Shown: in pieces, positions 26,762 to 35,611 of the stretch
Position numbering within the stretch: the first letter of the stretch is position 1
Layout: each line of letters begins with the position of its first letter
Source: Bacteroidaceae bacterium
Lineage (GTDB): Bacteria > Bacteroidota > Bacteroidia > Bacteroidales > Bacteroidaceae
Assembly: GCA_900771425.1 (NCBI GenBank)
Contig: CAAGNV010000081.1
Location: forward strand, 1-64,000
Reading direction: 5' to 3'
Length of the DNA: 64,000 nt
The notes under the pieces: generated by a model
Databases searched by the model: none
The model's input: the letters and a program-made list of their open reading frames with translations, nothing else
What the model was told of the DNA's origin: nothing
Program-made: the position numbers and the translations under genes

Positions 26762-27802
26762 TTACTTGTTGTTTGCTTTGTAACACTTAATCATCTTCGG
26801 CAGTACTTCCTCTATCGTACCGCAGATGTTATAGTCGGCAATCTGGTTGATTGGTGCATCAGGGTCATTATTGATACTGATGATGATGCCTGCATCTTTC
26901 ATTCCTGCTATATGCTGTATTGCTCCGCTGATACCACATGCTATGTAAACCTTCGGGCGAACGGTGACGCCTGTCTGACCGATTTGGCGGTCGTGGTCAA
27001 TCCACCCAGCATCAACAGCAGCACGGCTTGCGCCTACTTCGGCATGAAGTTCATGTGCCAGTTCGAACAAGAGGTCGAATCCTTCCCTTGAACCTACTCC
27101 ATATCCTCCCGCTACGACGATATTGGCTCCCTTGAGGTTATGCTTTGCCTCTTCGACATGCCTGTCGAGTACCTTCACGACGAAAGTTGTGTCATCAATG
27201 TATTCAGCCACTTCGTGACGGATGACTTCGCCCTTGTAGTCAAGGTCGAGTACTTCTTTTTTCATGACACCATCACGCACGGTAGCCATCTGTGGACGGT
27301 GTTCAGGGTTGACGATTGTTGCAACGATTGAACCACCGAACGCAGGGCGTATCTGCATGAGCTGGTTGTCGAAATGCTTGCATATGAGTTCGTCGCCAAC
27401 CTTGACTTTCATGTCGAAGTCGTCAATCTCGAGTTGAGTACAGTCCGCAGTAAGTCCTGAATGGAGTGCTGACGACACACGTGGTCCGAGGTCACGTCCT
27501 ATGACGGAGGCTCCCATTAGGCAGATTTGTGGTTTCTCTTCACGGAACAGGTTGACTACGGCTGCAGCATGCGGGAGTGTTGTGTAAGGATAGAGCCGTT
27601 CGTCGTCGAACACATGTACTCGGTCAACTCCGTATGGCATCACTTGTCTCTCAATGCCTTCAAGTCCCGAGCCGATACAGATGCACTCAAGAGCTACACC
27701 GAGTCGGTCAGCCAACTGACGACCTTTGGTCAGCAATTCAAGACTTACGTCAGCGACCAGGTTACCTTCCTTAATTTCTATATATACAAATACGCTATTC
27801 AT
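26762..27802 (-). CDS. etfA: Electron transfer flavoprotein alpha subunit
   Basis: Carries the FAD that exchanges electrons with the dehydrogenase. The C-terminal FAD domain is clear: AGGYGVGSREGFDLL, GASRAAVDAGW, QTGVTVRPKVYIACGISGA and INNDPDAPINQIADY. Length is 346. The gene lies between etfB (38 bp gap) and the acyl-CoA dehydrogenase (3 bp gap). Confidence 0.96.
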   Translation of the reverse strand: MNSVFVYIEIKEGNLVADVSLELLTKGRQLADRLGVALECICIGSGLEGIERQVMPYGVDRVHVFDDERLYPYTTLPHAAAVVNLFREEKPQICLMGASVIGRDLGPRVSSALHSGLTADCTQLEIDDFDMKVKVGDELICKHFDNQLMQIRPAFGGSIVATIVNPEHRPQMATVRDGVMKKEVLDLDYKGEVIRHEVAEYIDDTTFVVKVLDRHVEEAKHNLKGANIVVAGGYGVGSREGFDLLFELAHELHAEVGASRAAVDAGWIDHDRQIGQTGVTVRPKVYIACGISGAIQHIAGMKDAGIIISINNDPDAPINQIADYNICGTIEEVLPKMIKCYKANNK

Positions 27803-27840
27803 GAGTAGGTTTGTTGTGTGTATTGTATTCAGTATTTCTA

Positions 27841-28635
27841 CTAAATAGTATTGCTTTCTTTGAGTTCGGCAATCATGTTGTCAATATCTTCGTCGCTTGC
27901 AGTAAGAACCTTTGTTTCCTTCGCCTTGAACACGATACTCTTTACAGCCTTGACGTTTGTAGGACTTCCAGCTTTGCCAATCTGCTTGGGATCTGCATCG
28001 ATGTCGGCAGCAGTCCATGTGGTGAACTCTCTGTGTTTGTTTGCCATGATGCGTTTCACGTTACGGTTTCGGCATGGTGCAGCACTTCCGTTAACGGTAA
28101 GTAGGACTGGCAGCGGCGACTGGACGGTCTCGACGCCTCCGTCGATGTGGCGACGGCAAGTGATGAGTCCGTCTTGGCACGAAAGTATCTCTTCCGTGTA
28201 TGTTATTTGTGGCAGTCCGAGTTTTTCAGCCACCTGTGGCCCGACCTGAGCAGTATCGCCGTCGATAGCCTGACGTCCGCACAGTATGATATCAAAGTTG
28301 CCTATCTTGCGAATAGCCTGGGCAAGCGAATAACTGGTGGCAAGTGTGTCAGCACCTCCCAGAGCACGGTCTGTGAGCAGTATTCCGTCATCCGCGCCAC
28401 GCCATACGCCTTCAGTCAGTATGTCGGCTGCCTTCGGCAATCCCATAGTGAGCATGGTGATTGTTGAGCCTGGATTCTGTTCCTTCAGACGTATTGCTTG
28501 TTCGAGAGCATTGAGGTCTTCAGGATTGAATACGGTAGGCAGTGCGGCACGGTTGACTGTCCCTTCAGGAGTCATTGCCTCAGGACCCACGTTATGTGTG
28601 TCCGGCACTTGTTTTGCCAAAACAATTATCTTCAT
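27841..28635 (-). CDS. etfB: Electron transfer flavoprotein beta subunit
   Basis: Partner of EtfA; 264 residues with the beta-subunit features IIVLAKQVPDTHN, LNALEQAIRLKE and ILCGRQAIDGDTAQVGPQVAE. The DGDTAQVGP segment is the nucleotide-binding signature of the family. Whether the complex bifurcates electrons with NADH cannot be decided from this reading. First gene of the operon, with a complete promoter and a leader hairpin. Confidence 0.96.
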   Translation of the reverse strand: MKIIVLAKQVPDTHNVGPEAMTPEGTVNRAALPTVFNPEDLNALEQAIRLKEQNPGSTITMLTMGLPKAADILTEGVWRGADDGILLTDRALGGADTLATSYSLAQAIRKIGNFDIILCGRQAIDGDTAQVGPQVAEKLGLPQITYTEEILSCQDGLITCRRHIDGGVETVQSPLPVLLTVNGSAAPCRNRNVKRIMANKHREFTTWTAADIDADPKQIGKAGSPTNVKAVKSIVFKAKETKVLTASDEDIDNMIAELKESNTI

Positions 28636-28668
28636 ATAATAAATTAATGTATATTGTATTGTTACTTA

Positions 28669-28696
28669 TGCCCTAGTCTTGTTGCTGCATAGGGCA
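28669..28696 (-). promoter_or_regulatory. Hairpin in the etfB leader
   Basis: 7-bp arms TGCCCTA/TAGGGCA separated by 14 nt, lying between the promoter and the etfB start. It could influence mRNA stability or translation. Confidence 0.4.
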
Positions 28697-28710
28697 GCCT
28701 CTTTCGGTTG

Positions 28711-28741
28711 CAAAGGTAACAAATAATTGATAAATGACAAT
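28711..28741 (-). promoter_or_regulatory. Promoter of etfB-etfA-acd
   Basis: The minus strand has ATTG (28741-28738), a 19-nt spacer and TACCTTTG (28718-28711). Confidence 0.7.
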
Positions 28742-28770
28742 TGATAAATGCTAAATTATAGTCCCAAAAC

Positions 28771-28801
28771 ATTGTCGAATGGCAAATAATTACTAAATTT
28801 G
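28771..28801 (+). promoter_or_regulatory. Promoter of the C1 peptidase gene
   Basis: ATTG at 28771-28774, a 19-nt spacer and TAAATTTG at 28794-28801. It is divergent from the etf promoter. Confidence 0.7.
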
Positions 28802-28858
28802 CCCGCGAAAGTCTGCATTCAAATCAATTAAACAATACATAAAAACATTTCAAACGAC

Positions 28859-30046
28859 ATGAAAAAATCACTCTTTTTGTGTGCTGCACTGACCGTCAAC
28901 GTCAGTCTGAACGCACAGCAGAAGCAGGACAGTGTCCGCTTCACTACTTTTAAAGAAATTCCTGTTACGAGCGTCAAGAACCAAGCACGCTCTGGCACTT
29001 GTTGGAACTACTCTACCCTATCGTTCTTCGAGGCTGAGATTCTGAAGAAGTCGGGCAAGACTTACGACCTGTGCGAGATGTTCGTTTGTAACAAAAACTA
29101 TATGGACCGCGCCATCGTTAAGGTACGTATGCATGGCGATGCACAGTTCTCTGAAGGCGGTTCTGCCTATGATGTACTCTCCGTTCTCAAGAACTATGGT
29201 ATCTGCCCAGAAGAAGCAATGCCACTGCCAGGAACGATGTACGGCGACACGCTGAATAACTTTAGCGAGTTCTTCGGCGTACTCAGCCCATACGTTGATG
29301 CCGTTGCCAAGAGTACAGCTAAGACAATTAGCCCTACATGGAAGAATGGTTTCCAGGGCATCCTCGACGCTTACCTCGGCAAGTGCCCTGAGGAGTTCAA
29401 GTACGAAGGAAAGACATACACACCGAAGTCATTCGCTGCAAGTCTCGGTCTCGACTGGAATGACTACATCACAATCACCTCATACACACACCATCCGTTC
29501 TATGAGCAGTTCCCTGTAGAAGTTCAGGACAACTGGCGTCAACCAGGCAGTTGGAATCTTCCAATTGACGAGATGGCACGTGTAATTGACCACGCTATCA
29601 TGAACGGATACACTGTTGCATGGGGAGGCGACGTGTCTGAAGACGGATTCACTCGTGAGGGGCTTGCACTCCTTATTGACACAAAGTCAAAGGACATCAT
29701 GGAAGGTTCCGACATGGCTCGATGGCTCAAGCTTTCTGACAGCCAGAAAAAGGCACAGGCAAAGAACTTTATCCTAAGTATCAAGGAGATGACCCCTTCA
29801 CAGGAACAGCGCCAGAAGGAGTTCGACAACTGGACACTTACCGACGACCACGGTATGCTTATCTACGGTATTGCACACGATCAGAACGGACGCAAGTACT
29901 ACATGGTCAAAAACTCATGGGGTATCACAGGCGATTATAAGGGAACATGGTATATGTCTGAGAATTTCATCGTAGGCAAGGCAATGGACTTCATGATCAA
30001 CAAGAATGCTCTGCCAAAGGATATCGCCAAGAAACTCGGAATGTAA
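28859..30046 (+). CDS. C1-family cysteine peptidase (bleomycin hydrolase/PepC-like), exported
   Basis: A papain-fold aminopeptidase of 395 residues. The catalytic triad is visible: Cys48 in SGTCWNYS, His331 in DDHGMLIYG and Asn352 in VKNSWG. Unlike cytosolic PepC it has a signal peptide ending SLNAQ, so it acts outside the cytoplasm, probably trimming imported peptides. It has its own promoter. A TPM-domain gene begins 28 bp downstream. Confidence 0.92.
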   Translation: MKKSLFLCAALTVNVSLNAQQKQDSVRFTTFKEIPVTSVKNQARSGTCWNYSTLSFFEAEILKKSGKTYDLCEMFVCNKNYMDRAIVKVRMHGDAQFSEGGSAYDVLSVLKNYGICPEEAMPLPGTMYGDTLNNFSEFFGVLSPYVDAVAKSTAKTISPTWKNGFQGILDAYLGKCPEEFKYEGKTYTPKSFAASLGLDWNDYITITSYTHHPFYEQFPVEVQDNWRQPGSWNLPIDEMARVIDHAIMNGYTVAWGGDVSEDGFTREGLALLIDTKSKDIMEGSDMARWLKLSDSQKKAQAKNFILSIKEMTPSQEQRQKEFDNWTLTDDHGMLIYGIAHDQNGRKYYMVKNSWGITGDYKGTWYMSENFIVGKAMDFMINKNALPKDIAKKLGM

Positions 30047-30074
30047 ACAATTCATCACACTTCTCATTTAATAG

Positions 30075-30989
30075 ATGAAGCTACTCAAAACCATATTTGC
30101 CATGATATGTCTGTTGTCTGCCATCACAACGCAGGCACAGACATACTGGACTCCACAGACACTGCCGATGGTCTATCTGCAAGACCATACCAAGTACACC
30201 ATCAATCCTGACGGCATATTGTCACAACAGGCAGTGGAACAACTCGACAGTACACTTTACCGACTTGAACAGGAGATGGGCGTACAGACGGTTCTTGCCG
30301 TTGTCGGACACATCGAAGGCGATGACCCATATCAGTTTGGACAGGACATCGCAGACACTTACGGTATCGGTCATAAAGGCAAAGACGACGGACTGTTTGT
30401 AATGCTCTGCACCGAAGATCGTTCATACACCATCCTCACCGGTAACGGACTCGAAGGTACACTGCCCGATGCAATATGCCGACGCATACAGAACCGCATC
30501 ATGGTTCCACTGCTCAAAGAAGGTAAATGGGACGAAGCAATCATCGGGACTATCAATGCCATCGACCTATACATACGTGGTGACGAGGATTTCAAGGCGG
30601 CACTCGAAGACGATGATGTCAGCGACCAAGACCTCATCAACGGGGTTCTGATCATGGGAGGTCTCGGAGCAGGCCTTATAGGATTGGGGCTTTACTTCTC
30701 GCGTCGTGTCTGCTCAAAGTGCAAGAAGCGTAAGATGAAGGCCGTAAAAACCGAGCTCGTCTCCGATGAAGACGGCAAAGAGAAATACAAGATAACATAC
30801 CGATGCACCAACTGCGGTAACGAAGAAATTGTCTATCGAAACATTAACCGCAACGGAGGAACCAACATCGGCGGTGGTTTCGGTGGAGGCGTCATACGCG
30901 GTGGTTTCGGAGGCAGAGGCGGCGGACCTATCGGAGGGCACTTCGGAGGCGGTCACTTCGGAGGCGGGGGGTCAACCGGAAGATTTTAA
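30075..30989 (+). CDS. TPM-domain membrane protein with zinc-ribbon-like segment and Gly-rich tail
   Basis: Signal peptide ending TQAQ, then a TPM (YgcG-type) domain at about 25-180 that faces the periplasm (GIGHKGKDDGLFVMLC, LTGNGLEGTLPDAICRRI). One membrane helix follows (about 193-213). The cytosolic part has two Cys pairs (CSKCKK and CTNCG) like a zinc ribbon and ends in a Gly-rich tail. TPM proteins commonly pair with LemA, encoded next. Their joint role in the envelope is poorly understood. Confidence 0.9.
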   Translation: MKLLKTIFAMICLLSAITTQAQTYWTPQTLPMVYLQDHTKYTINPDGILSQQAVEQLDSTLYRLEQEMGVQTVLAVVGHIEGDDPYQFGQDIADTYGIGHKGKDDGLFVMLCTEDRSYTILTGNGLEGTLPDAICRRIQNRIMVPLLKEGKWDEAIIGTINAIDLYIRGDEDFKAALEDDDVSDQDLINGVLIMGGLGAGLIGLGLYFSRRVCSKCKKRKMKAVKTELVSDEDGKEKYKITYRCTNCGNEEIVYRNINRNGGTNIGGGFGGGVIRGGFGGRGGGPIGGHFGGGHFGGGGSTGRF

Positions 30990-31037
30990 CTAACACATTC
31001 CCTCAAGCGAGGAATACCAATTAATTATTTAACAAAT

Positions 31038-31619
31038 ATGAAAAAAAGTACAATTATCCTTATCGCTGCCCTCGCAGTCGTAGTACTGTGGGGTGTCAAG
31101 GTTTACAACGGACTCGTCACACTCGACGAGACAGTATCAAAGTCATGGGCAGACGTCGAGACACAGTACCAACGCCGTGCCGATCTCATTCCTAACCTCG
31201 TGAACGTAGTCAAGGGCTATGCAGAGCATGAGGAGAACACTTTCAAGGAGGTAGTCGAGGCGCGCGCCAAGGCAACAAGTATCCAGATTGATCCATCGAA
31301 CATCACACCAGAACAATTGCAAGAATATCAGGCTGCACAGAGCCAGGTAGGTTCTGCACTCGGAAAACTCATTGCCGTAGCCGAAAACTATCCAGAGCTC
31401 AAGGCAAACGAGAACTTTATGGAATTGCAGACACAACTCGAAGGAACAGAAAACAGAATTCAGAAGAGCCGTTCAGATTTCAACGCAAAAGTACAGGAAT
31501 ACAACACTACTGCACGACGTTTCCCAGGAAACATCGTTGCCTCCATCTTCAGTTTCCCACCTAAGGCAAACTTCAAGGCTGAAGAAGGCAGCGAACGCGC
31601 GCCAGAAGTCAAGTTCTAA
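31038..31619 (+). CDS. lemA: LemA family protein
   Basis: A 193-residue protein with an N-terminal membrane anchor (IILIAALAVVVLWGV) and the LemA helical domain: SKSWADVETQYQRRADLIPNLV is the family hallmark, and LQTQLEGTENRI and RRFPGNIVASIFSF follow. It lies 48 bp after the TPM gene, an association seen in many bacteria. The function is not firmly known. Confidence 0.95.
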   Translation: MKKSTIILIAALAVVVLWGVKVYNGLVTLDETVSKSWADVETQYQRRADLIPNLVNVVKGYAEHEENTFKEVVEARAKATSIQIDPSNITPEQLQEYQAAQSQVGSALGKLIAVAENYPELKANENFMELQTQLEGTENRIQKSRSDFNAKVQEYNTTARRFPGNIVASIFSFPPKANFKAEEGSERAPEVKF

Positions 31620-31646
31620 AGAGACATCACAACACATACAAATTGT

Positions 31647-31680
31647 CAAGTACCACACAGCACATGCAGCGTGGTACTTG
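31647..31680 (+). terminator. Hairpin after lemA
   Basis: Perfect 10-bp arms CAAGTACCAC and GTGGTACTTG, 27 nt past the lemA stop. Only a weak T-rich stretch follows. Confidence 0.5.
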
Positions 31681-31799
31681 CTGTATTATGCAACGATGAA
31701 ATTCAGTCCGTTCAAAGTACCAGTATCGACTTCAGACAGATGAGGTTATTCACAGTCAATGAACATTGAACCGTGCAAGCATGGACAACCTCGGACAAT

Positions 31800-31846
31800 G
31801 GACAAACGGACATTCGCATATATACATAGCGAATGTCCGTTTGTCC
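31800..31846. repeat. Perfect inverted repeat, 18-bp arms
   Basis: Arms at 31800-31817 and 31829-31846 (left arm GGACAAACGGACATTCGC) are exact reverse complements around an 11-nt AT loop. Imperfect GGAC/GTCC pairing extends the dyad outward. There is no T-run. It lies in the 529-bp gap between lemA and the V-ATPase operon. Confidence 0.9.
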
Positions 31847-31905
31847 TGTCCAGTGTCCTGAAGTGCGGATGGTTATGTGGACTTTCTTATTAGAAGATGT
31901 GTACA

Positions 31906-31993
31906 TTCGACACCGAAGAAGCGTATCTTCGACACCGAAGAAGAGCACCTTCGACCTCGAAGTGCCATACGTTCCGACCAAAACATCCACTCC
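31906..31993. repeat. 22-bp tandem array (class B)
   Basis: TTC steps at 31906, 31928, 31950 and 31972. The first three units contain the small dyad TTCG-4 nt-CGAA. The stretch 31994-32100 after it is AT-rich and otherwise empty. Confidence 0.85.
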
Positions 31994-32110
31994 TTCTGAT
32001 TTACACGATAAATGGTGTGAATGATGAAATAATGACAGTATAATCAGCATCAATAATGGCTATAGAAAATAAATATCGCAAATATGTGGTGCAATATAAA
32101 GATTTTTTAC

Positions 32111-32118
32111 TAACTTTG
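32111..32118 (+). promoter_or_regulatory. -7 box for the V-ATPase operon
   Basis: TAACTTTG, 30 nt upstream of the subunit E ATG. I found no matching TTTG at the usual distance. Confidence 0.6.
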
Positions 32119-32148
32119 TAGCGAAATTTTAACTAAGCTAAAACTATT

Positions 32149-32739
32149 ATGGAAAATAAGATTCAGCAACTCACCGACAAGCTGTTGAGCGAGGGAGTTG
32201 AAAAGGGTAAGGCAGAAGCTGCAAAGATTATTGAAAACGCAAATGCCGAGAGCAACGGCATCATTGCAAAGGCAAAGCAGCAGGCCGAAGAAATCATCGC
32301 ACAGGCTAAGAAAGACGCAGAGGCACTGAATGCCAACACTCGTTCGGAACTCCAGATGTTTGCAGGACAGGCAGAGAGCGCTCTGAAGACTCAGCTGACC
32401 AACGTACTGACCGAAAGCAGCGTTGATGCCGTGGTGAAGAAGATGACTGCCGACAAGGACTTCATGAACCAATTCATGCTCAAGATGGCTGAGACGTGGG
32501 GCAAGCAGGAGGACATCGTCATATCGACCGAGGACGCAGATGCGCTCAAGGCTCTGTTTGCCAAGGAGGCAAAGGACTTGCTCGACAAGGGCGTAAAGAT
32601 AGAAGAGGTTCACGGTCAGAAGGCTCTCTTCACCGTACAGCCTGCCGACGGCTCATACAAGGTCAACTTCGGCGACGAGGAATTCAAGAACTACTTCAAG
32701 TCGTTCCTCCGTCCTCAGCTCGTGGAGATGTTGTTTTAA
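32149..32739 (+). CDS. V-type ATPase subunit E (peripheral stalk)
   Basis: A 196-residue protein with a long N-terminal helix rich in Ala, Lys and Glu (about 1-90), typical of the peripheral-stalk subunit E, followed by a globular C-terminal half. It would connect the catalytic A/B head to the membrane part. It is the first gene of the operon E-DUF2764-A-B-D-I-K, the same order as in Chlamydia. A block of short AT-rich repeats separates it from the next gene. Confidence 0.88.
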   Translation: MENKIQQLTDKLLSEGVEKGKAEAAKIIENANAESNGIIAKAKQQAEEIIAQAKKDAEALNANTRSELQMFAGQAESALKTQLTNVLTESSVDAVVKKMTADKDFMNQFMLKMAETWGKQEDIVISTEDADALKALFAKEAKDLLDKGVKIEEVHGQKALFTVQPADGSYKVNFGDEEFKNYFKSFLRPQLVEMLF

Positions 32740-32849
32740 ATACGAAATACAAAATACGAAATACGAAATCCATCCGGAAAATTCGTAATTAGTAATTAGT
32801 AATTCGTAATTAACCCAATTCGTAATTCGTAATTCGTAATTAATAACCA
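32738..32849. repeat. Short AT-rich repeats between V-ATPase genes
   Basis: Two microsatellite-like tracts: AAATACGA-type units at 32738-32768 and ATTCGTA/ATTAGTA units at 32781-32843. Similar ATTCGTA tracts lie at 35578-35604 and ATTATGA at 33795-33812, in the next intercistronic gaps of this operon. Confidence 0.8.
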
Positions 32850-33689
32850 ATGGCAAATTACTATTGTTTGATATCAGGACTGCCTGACCTCACGCTCGAC
32901 GGAGGCATCAAGGACTATACGGTGGCTCAGCTGAAGGAAGAATGCGAGGAGGTGCTTACGGAGAAAGACCGCAAGTTGCTCTTCTACTATTTCCTGCAGT
33001 TCGACTGCAAGAACCTGGTGCGCCTGCTCAAGGACCCCGAGGCCGAGATGCTGCCGGGCGGCAACTTCACACGTGAACAGTTTACCGACATGATAACCTC
33101 TGCACGCGAAATCAACTTCAACGTGCACCGTTACCCTTCGTTCATGTCCATCTTCGCGCGCGAGTATAATTATAATAAGGACAAGGAGGGATGGTTTGCC
33201 GAGGATGCCATGGCAGAAGCCTACTACGAGTACGCCATGCAATGCCCTAACGAGACGATGGCAGAGTGGTTCAAGCTCAACTTCGACATCACCAACATCC
33301 TGACCGCCATGATTGCACGCAAGAACGGATGGAACGTGGGTGACTACATCCTTGGCGACAACGAGGTGAACGAGATGATCCGCACGAACAACACAAAGGA
33401 CTTCGACCTGCGCCACGAATACGACTATGTGGTTGACCTCATGAAGATAGTCGACGAGGAAGACCCTGTGCAGAAGGAAAAGCGCATCGATGCTTTCAAG
33501 TGGCTTTGGCTCGACGACAAGACCTTCTTCGACGTGTTCTCCATCGAAGCCGTCTTCGCATACTTCTGCAAGGTGGAGATGCTTGAGCGCTGGGAACGCC
33601 TTGACCTCGAGACAGGCAAGGAAACATTCCGTCAGATAATCGAGAACCTCAGAGGCGAAGCAAGAGTGCCGGACGAGTTCAGGAAGTGA
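32850..33689 (+). CDS. DUF2764 family V-ATPase-associated protein
   Basis: A 279-residue helical protein opening ANYYCLISGLPDLTL, the mark of DUF2764. The family is found in bacterial V-ATPase operons that lack a recognisable subunit C gene, and its position suggests it takes the place of subunit C, linking the stalk to the membrane rotor (inference from position and size). Strongly acidic and basic stretches are mixed along its length. The opposite strand has a long open frame, which I regard as a codon-usage artefact. Confidence 0.85.
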   Translation: MANYYCLISGLPDLTLDGGIKDYTVAQLKEECEEVLTEKDRKLLFYYFLQFDCKNLVRLLKDPEAEMLPGGNFTREQFTDMITSAREINFNVHRYPSFMSIFAREYNYNKDKEGWFAEDAMAEAYYEYAMQCPNETMAEWFKLNFDITNILTAMIARKNGWNVGDYILGDNEVNEMIRTNNTKDFDLRHEYDYVVDLMKIVDEEDPVQKEKRIDAFKWLWLDDKTFFDVFSIEAVFAYFCKVEMLERWERLDLETGKETFRQIIENLRGEARVPDEFRK

Positions 33690-33820
33690 TGCTTCACATG
33701 AAGGACGCATAAAAACAAGATTGACAAATAAAAAACGAACTAATAAAATAGATTCATAGGACATAGGCACAGCGTAGCAACTATGCATGCCGCATTATGA
33801 ATTATGAATTAACATCAGTT

Positions 33821-35569
33821 ATGACTAAAGGAACAGTAAAAGGCGTAATTGCCAACATGGTGACAGTCGTTGTCGATGGTCCGGTCTCACAAGGCGAGAT
33901 ATGCTTCATAGAGACAGGCGGTGACCGTCTGATGGCCGAAGTCATCAAGGTCGTAGGTGCCGACGTGTTCGTACAGGTGTTCGAAAGCACACGAGGACTG
34001 AAGGTAGGTGCTCCAGTTGACTTCACTGGTCACATGCTCGAGGTGAAACTCGCTCCAGGTATGCTCTCAAAGAACTTCGACGGACTGCAGAACGACCTCG
34101 ACAAGATGGAAGGCGTATTCCTCAAGAGAGGACAGTACACAAACCCACTCGACGAAGACCGCATCTGGGACTTCGAACCTATCGTCAAGGCAGGCGACGA
34201 GGTACAAGCTTCAGACTGGCTCGGAAAGGTAGAAGAAAACTGCCAGCCGCTGAAGATTATGGCTCCGTTCCAGCTCGAAGGCAAGGCAAAGGTCAAGGAG
34301 ATAGCCAAGGCCGGCAAGTACAAGATTACCGACACCATAGCTACACTCGTCAAGGAAAACGGCGAAGAGGTGAAGGTCGACATGATTCAGCACTGGCCAG
34401 TGAAGTTCGCCATGACCAACTACAAGCAGAAGCCACGCCCATTCAAGCTGCTCGAGACAGGCGTACGCACCATCGACACATTCAACCCTATCGTAGAAGG
34501 CGGTACAGGCTTCATCCCTGGTCCGTTCGGTACAGGTAAGACAGTGCTCCAGCATGCCATATCAAAGCAGGCAGAAGCCGACATCGTAATCATAGCAGCC
34601 TGCGGTGAACGTGCCAACGAGGTAGTGGAAATCTTCACAGAGTTCCCTGAACTGGTTGACCCACACACAGGACGCAAGCTGATGGAGCGTACCATCATCA
34701 TAGCCAATACATCAAACATGCCGGTTGCCGCTCGTGAAGCATCTGTTTACACGGCAATGACAATGGCAGAATACTACCGTTCGATGGGACTCCGCGTGCT
34801 CCTCATGGCCGACTCCACATCACGTTGGGCACAGGCACTGCGCGAGATGTCAAACCGTATGGAGGAACTGCCTGGACCTGACGCATTCCCAATGGACCTC
34901 TCAGCACTCATCAGCAACTTCTACGGACGTGCAGGATACGTTTACCTCAACAACGGTGAGGTGGGCAGCATCACCTTCATCGGTACAGTATCACCAGCCG
35001 GAGGTAACCTGAAGGAACCTGTTACAGAGAGTACAAAGAAGGTGGCCCGATGCTTCTACGGACTCGAGCAAGACCGTGCCGACAAGAAGCGCTACCCTGC
35101 AGTCAACCCTATCGACTCATACTCAAAGTACCTCGAATACCCTGAATTTGCAGAATACATCAAGGGTAAGATCAACGACCAGTGGATACCTAAGGTACTG
35201 GCACTGAAGACACGTATGCAGCGCGGTAAGGAAATCGCAGAACAAATCAACATCCTCGGCGATGACGGTGTACCAGTTGACTACCACGAGACATTCTGGA
35301 AGTCGGAAATCATTGACTTCGTCATCCTCCAGCAAGATGCATTCGACGAGGTGGACGCAGTAACATCACTCGAGCGTCAGGAAGAAATCCTCAACCTCGT
35401 GACCGACATCTGCGAGATAGACTTCAAGTTCGACAACTTCCTCGACGTAGTAGATTACTTCAAGAAGATGATCAACCTCTGCAAGCAGATGAACTACTCA
35501 GTTTACAAGTCAGAACAATACGAGAACTACAAGCAGCAAGTCATCGACATGCTCAAGCCCCACAAATAA
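33821..35569 (+). CDS. V-type ATPase catalytic subunit A
   Basis: Nucleotide-hydrolysing subunit, 582 residues from the ATG at 33821. An upstream in-frame ATG at 33797 lies in an AT repeat tract and adds eight unconserved residues. The P-loop PGPFGTGKTV, the non-homologous insert (about 110-190), ACGERANEVVE and LMADSTSRWAQALREMS are all present. It would act with subunit B to couple ATP to ion transport, or run in reverse. Confidence 0.97.
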   Translation: MTKGTVKGVIANMVTVVVDGPVSQGEICFIETGGDRLMAEVIKVVGADVFVQVFESTRGLKVGAPVDFTGHMLEVKLAPGMLSKNFDGLQNDLDKMEGVFLKRGQYTNPLDEDRIWDFEPIVKAGDEVQASDWLGKVEENCQPLKIMAPFQLEGKAKVKEIAKAGKYKITDTIATLVKENGEEVKVDMIQHWPVKFAMTNYKQKPRPFKLLETGVRTIDTFNPIVEGGTGFIPGPFGTGKTVLQHAISKQAEADIVIIAACGERANEVVEIFTEFPELVDPHTGRKLMERTIIIANTSNMPVAAREASVYTAMTMAEYYRSMGLRVLLMADSTSRWAQALREMSNRMEELPGPDAFPMDLSALISNFYGRAGYVYLNNGEVGSITFIGTVSPAGGNLKEPVTESTKKVARCFYGLEQDRADKKRYPAVNPIDSYSKYLEYPEFAEYIKGKINDQWIPKVLALKTRMQRGKEIAEQINILGDDGVPVDYHETFWKSEIIDFVILQQDAFDEVDAVTSLERQEEILNLVTDICEIDFKFDNFLDVVDYFKKMINLCKQMNYSVYKSEQYENYKQQVIDMLKPHK

Positions 35570-35611
35570 ACAATCAGTAATTCGTAACTCGTAATTCGTA
35601 ATTCAATCCAG

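Noticed and set aside
31800..31846. Inverted repeat as an insertion-sequence end
   Set aside because: There is no transposase, no target duplication and the arms face each other across only 11 nt.
32874..33788. 304-codon open frame on the minus strand opposite DUF2764
   Set aside because: It mirrors the codon usage of a well-supported plus-strand gene, has no recognisable domain and no promoter; similar shadows occur opposite the RSH gene (54922-55689).
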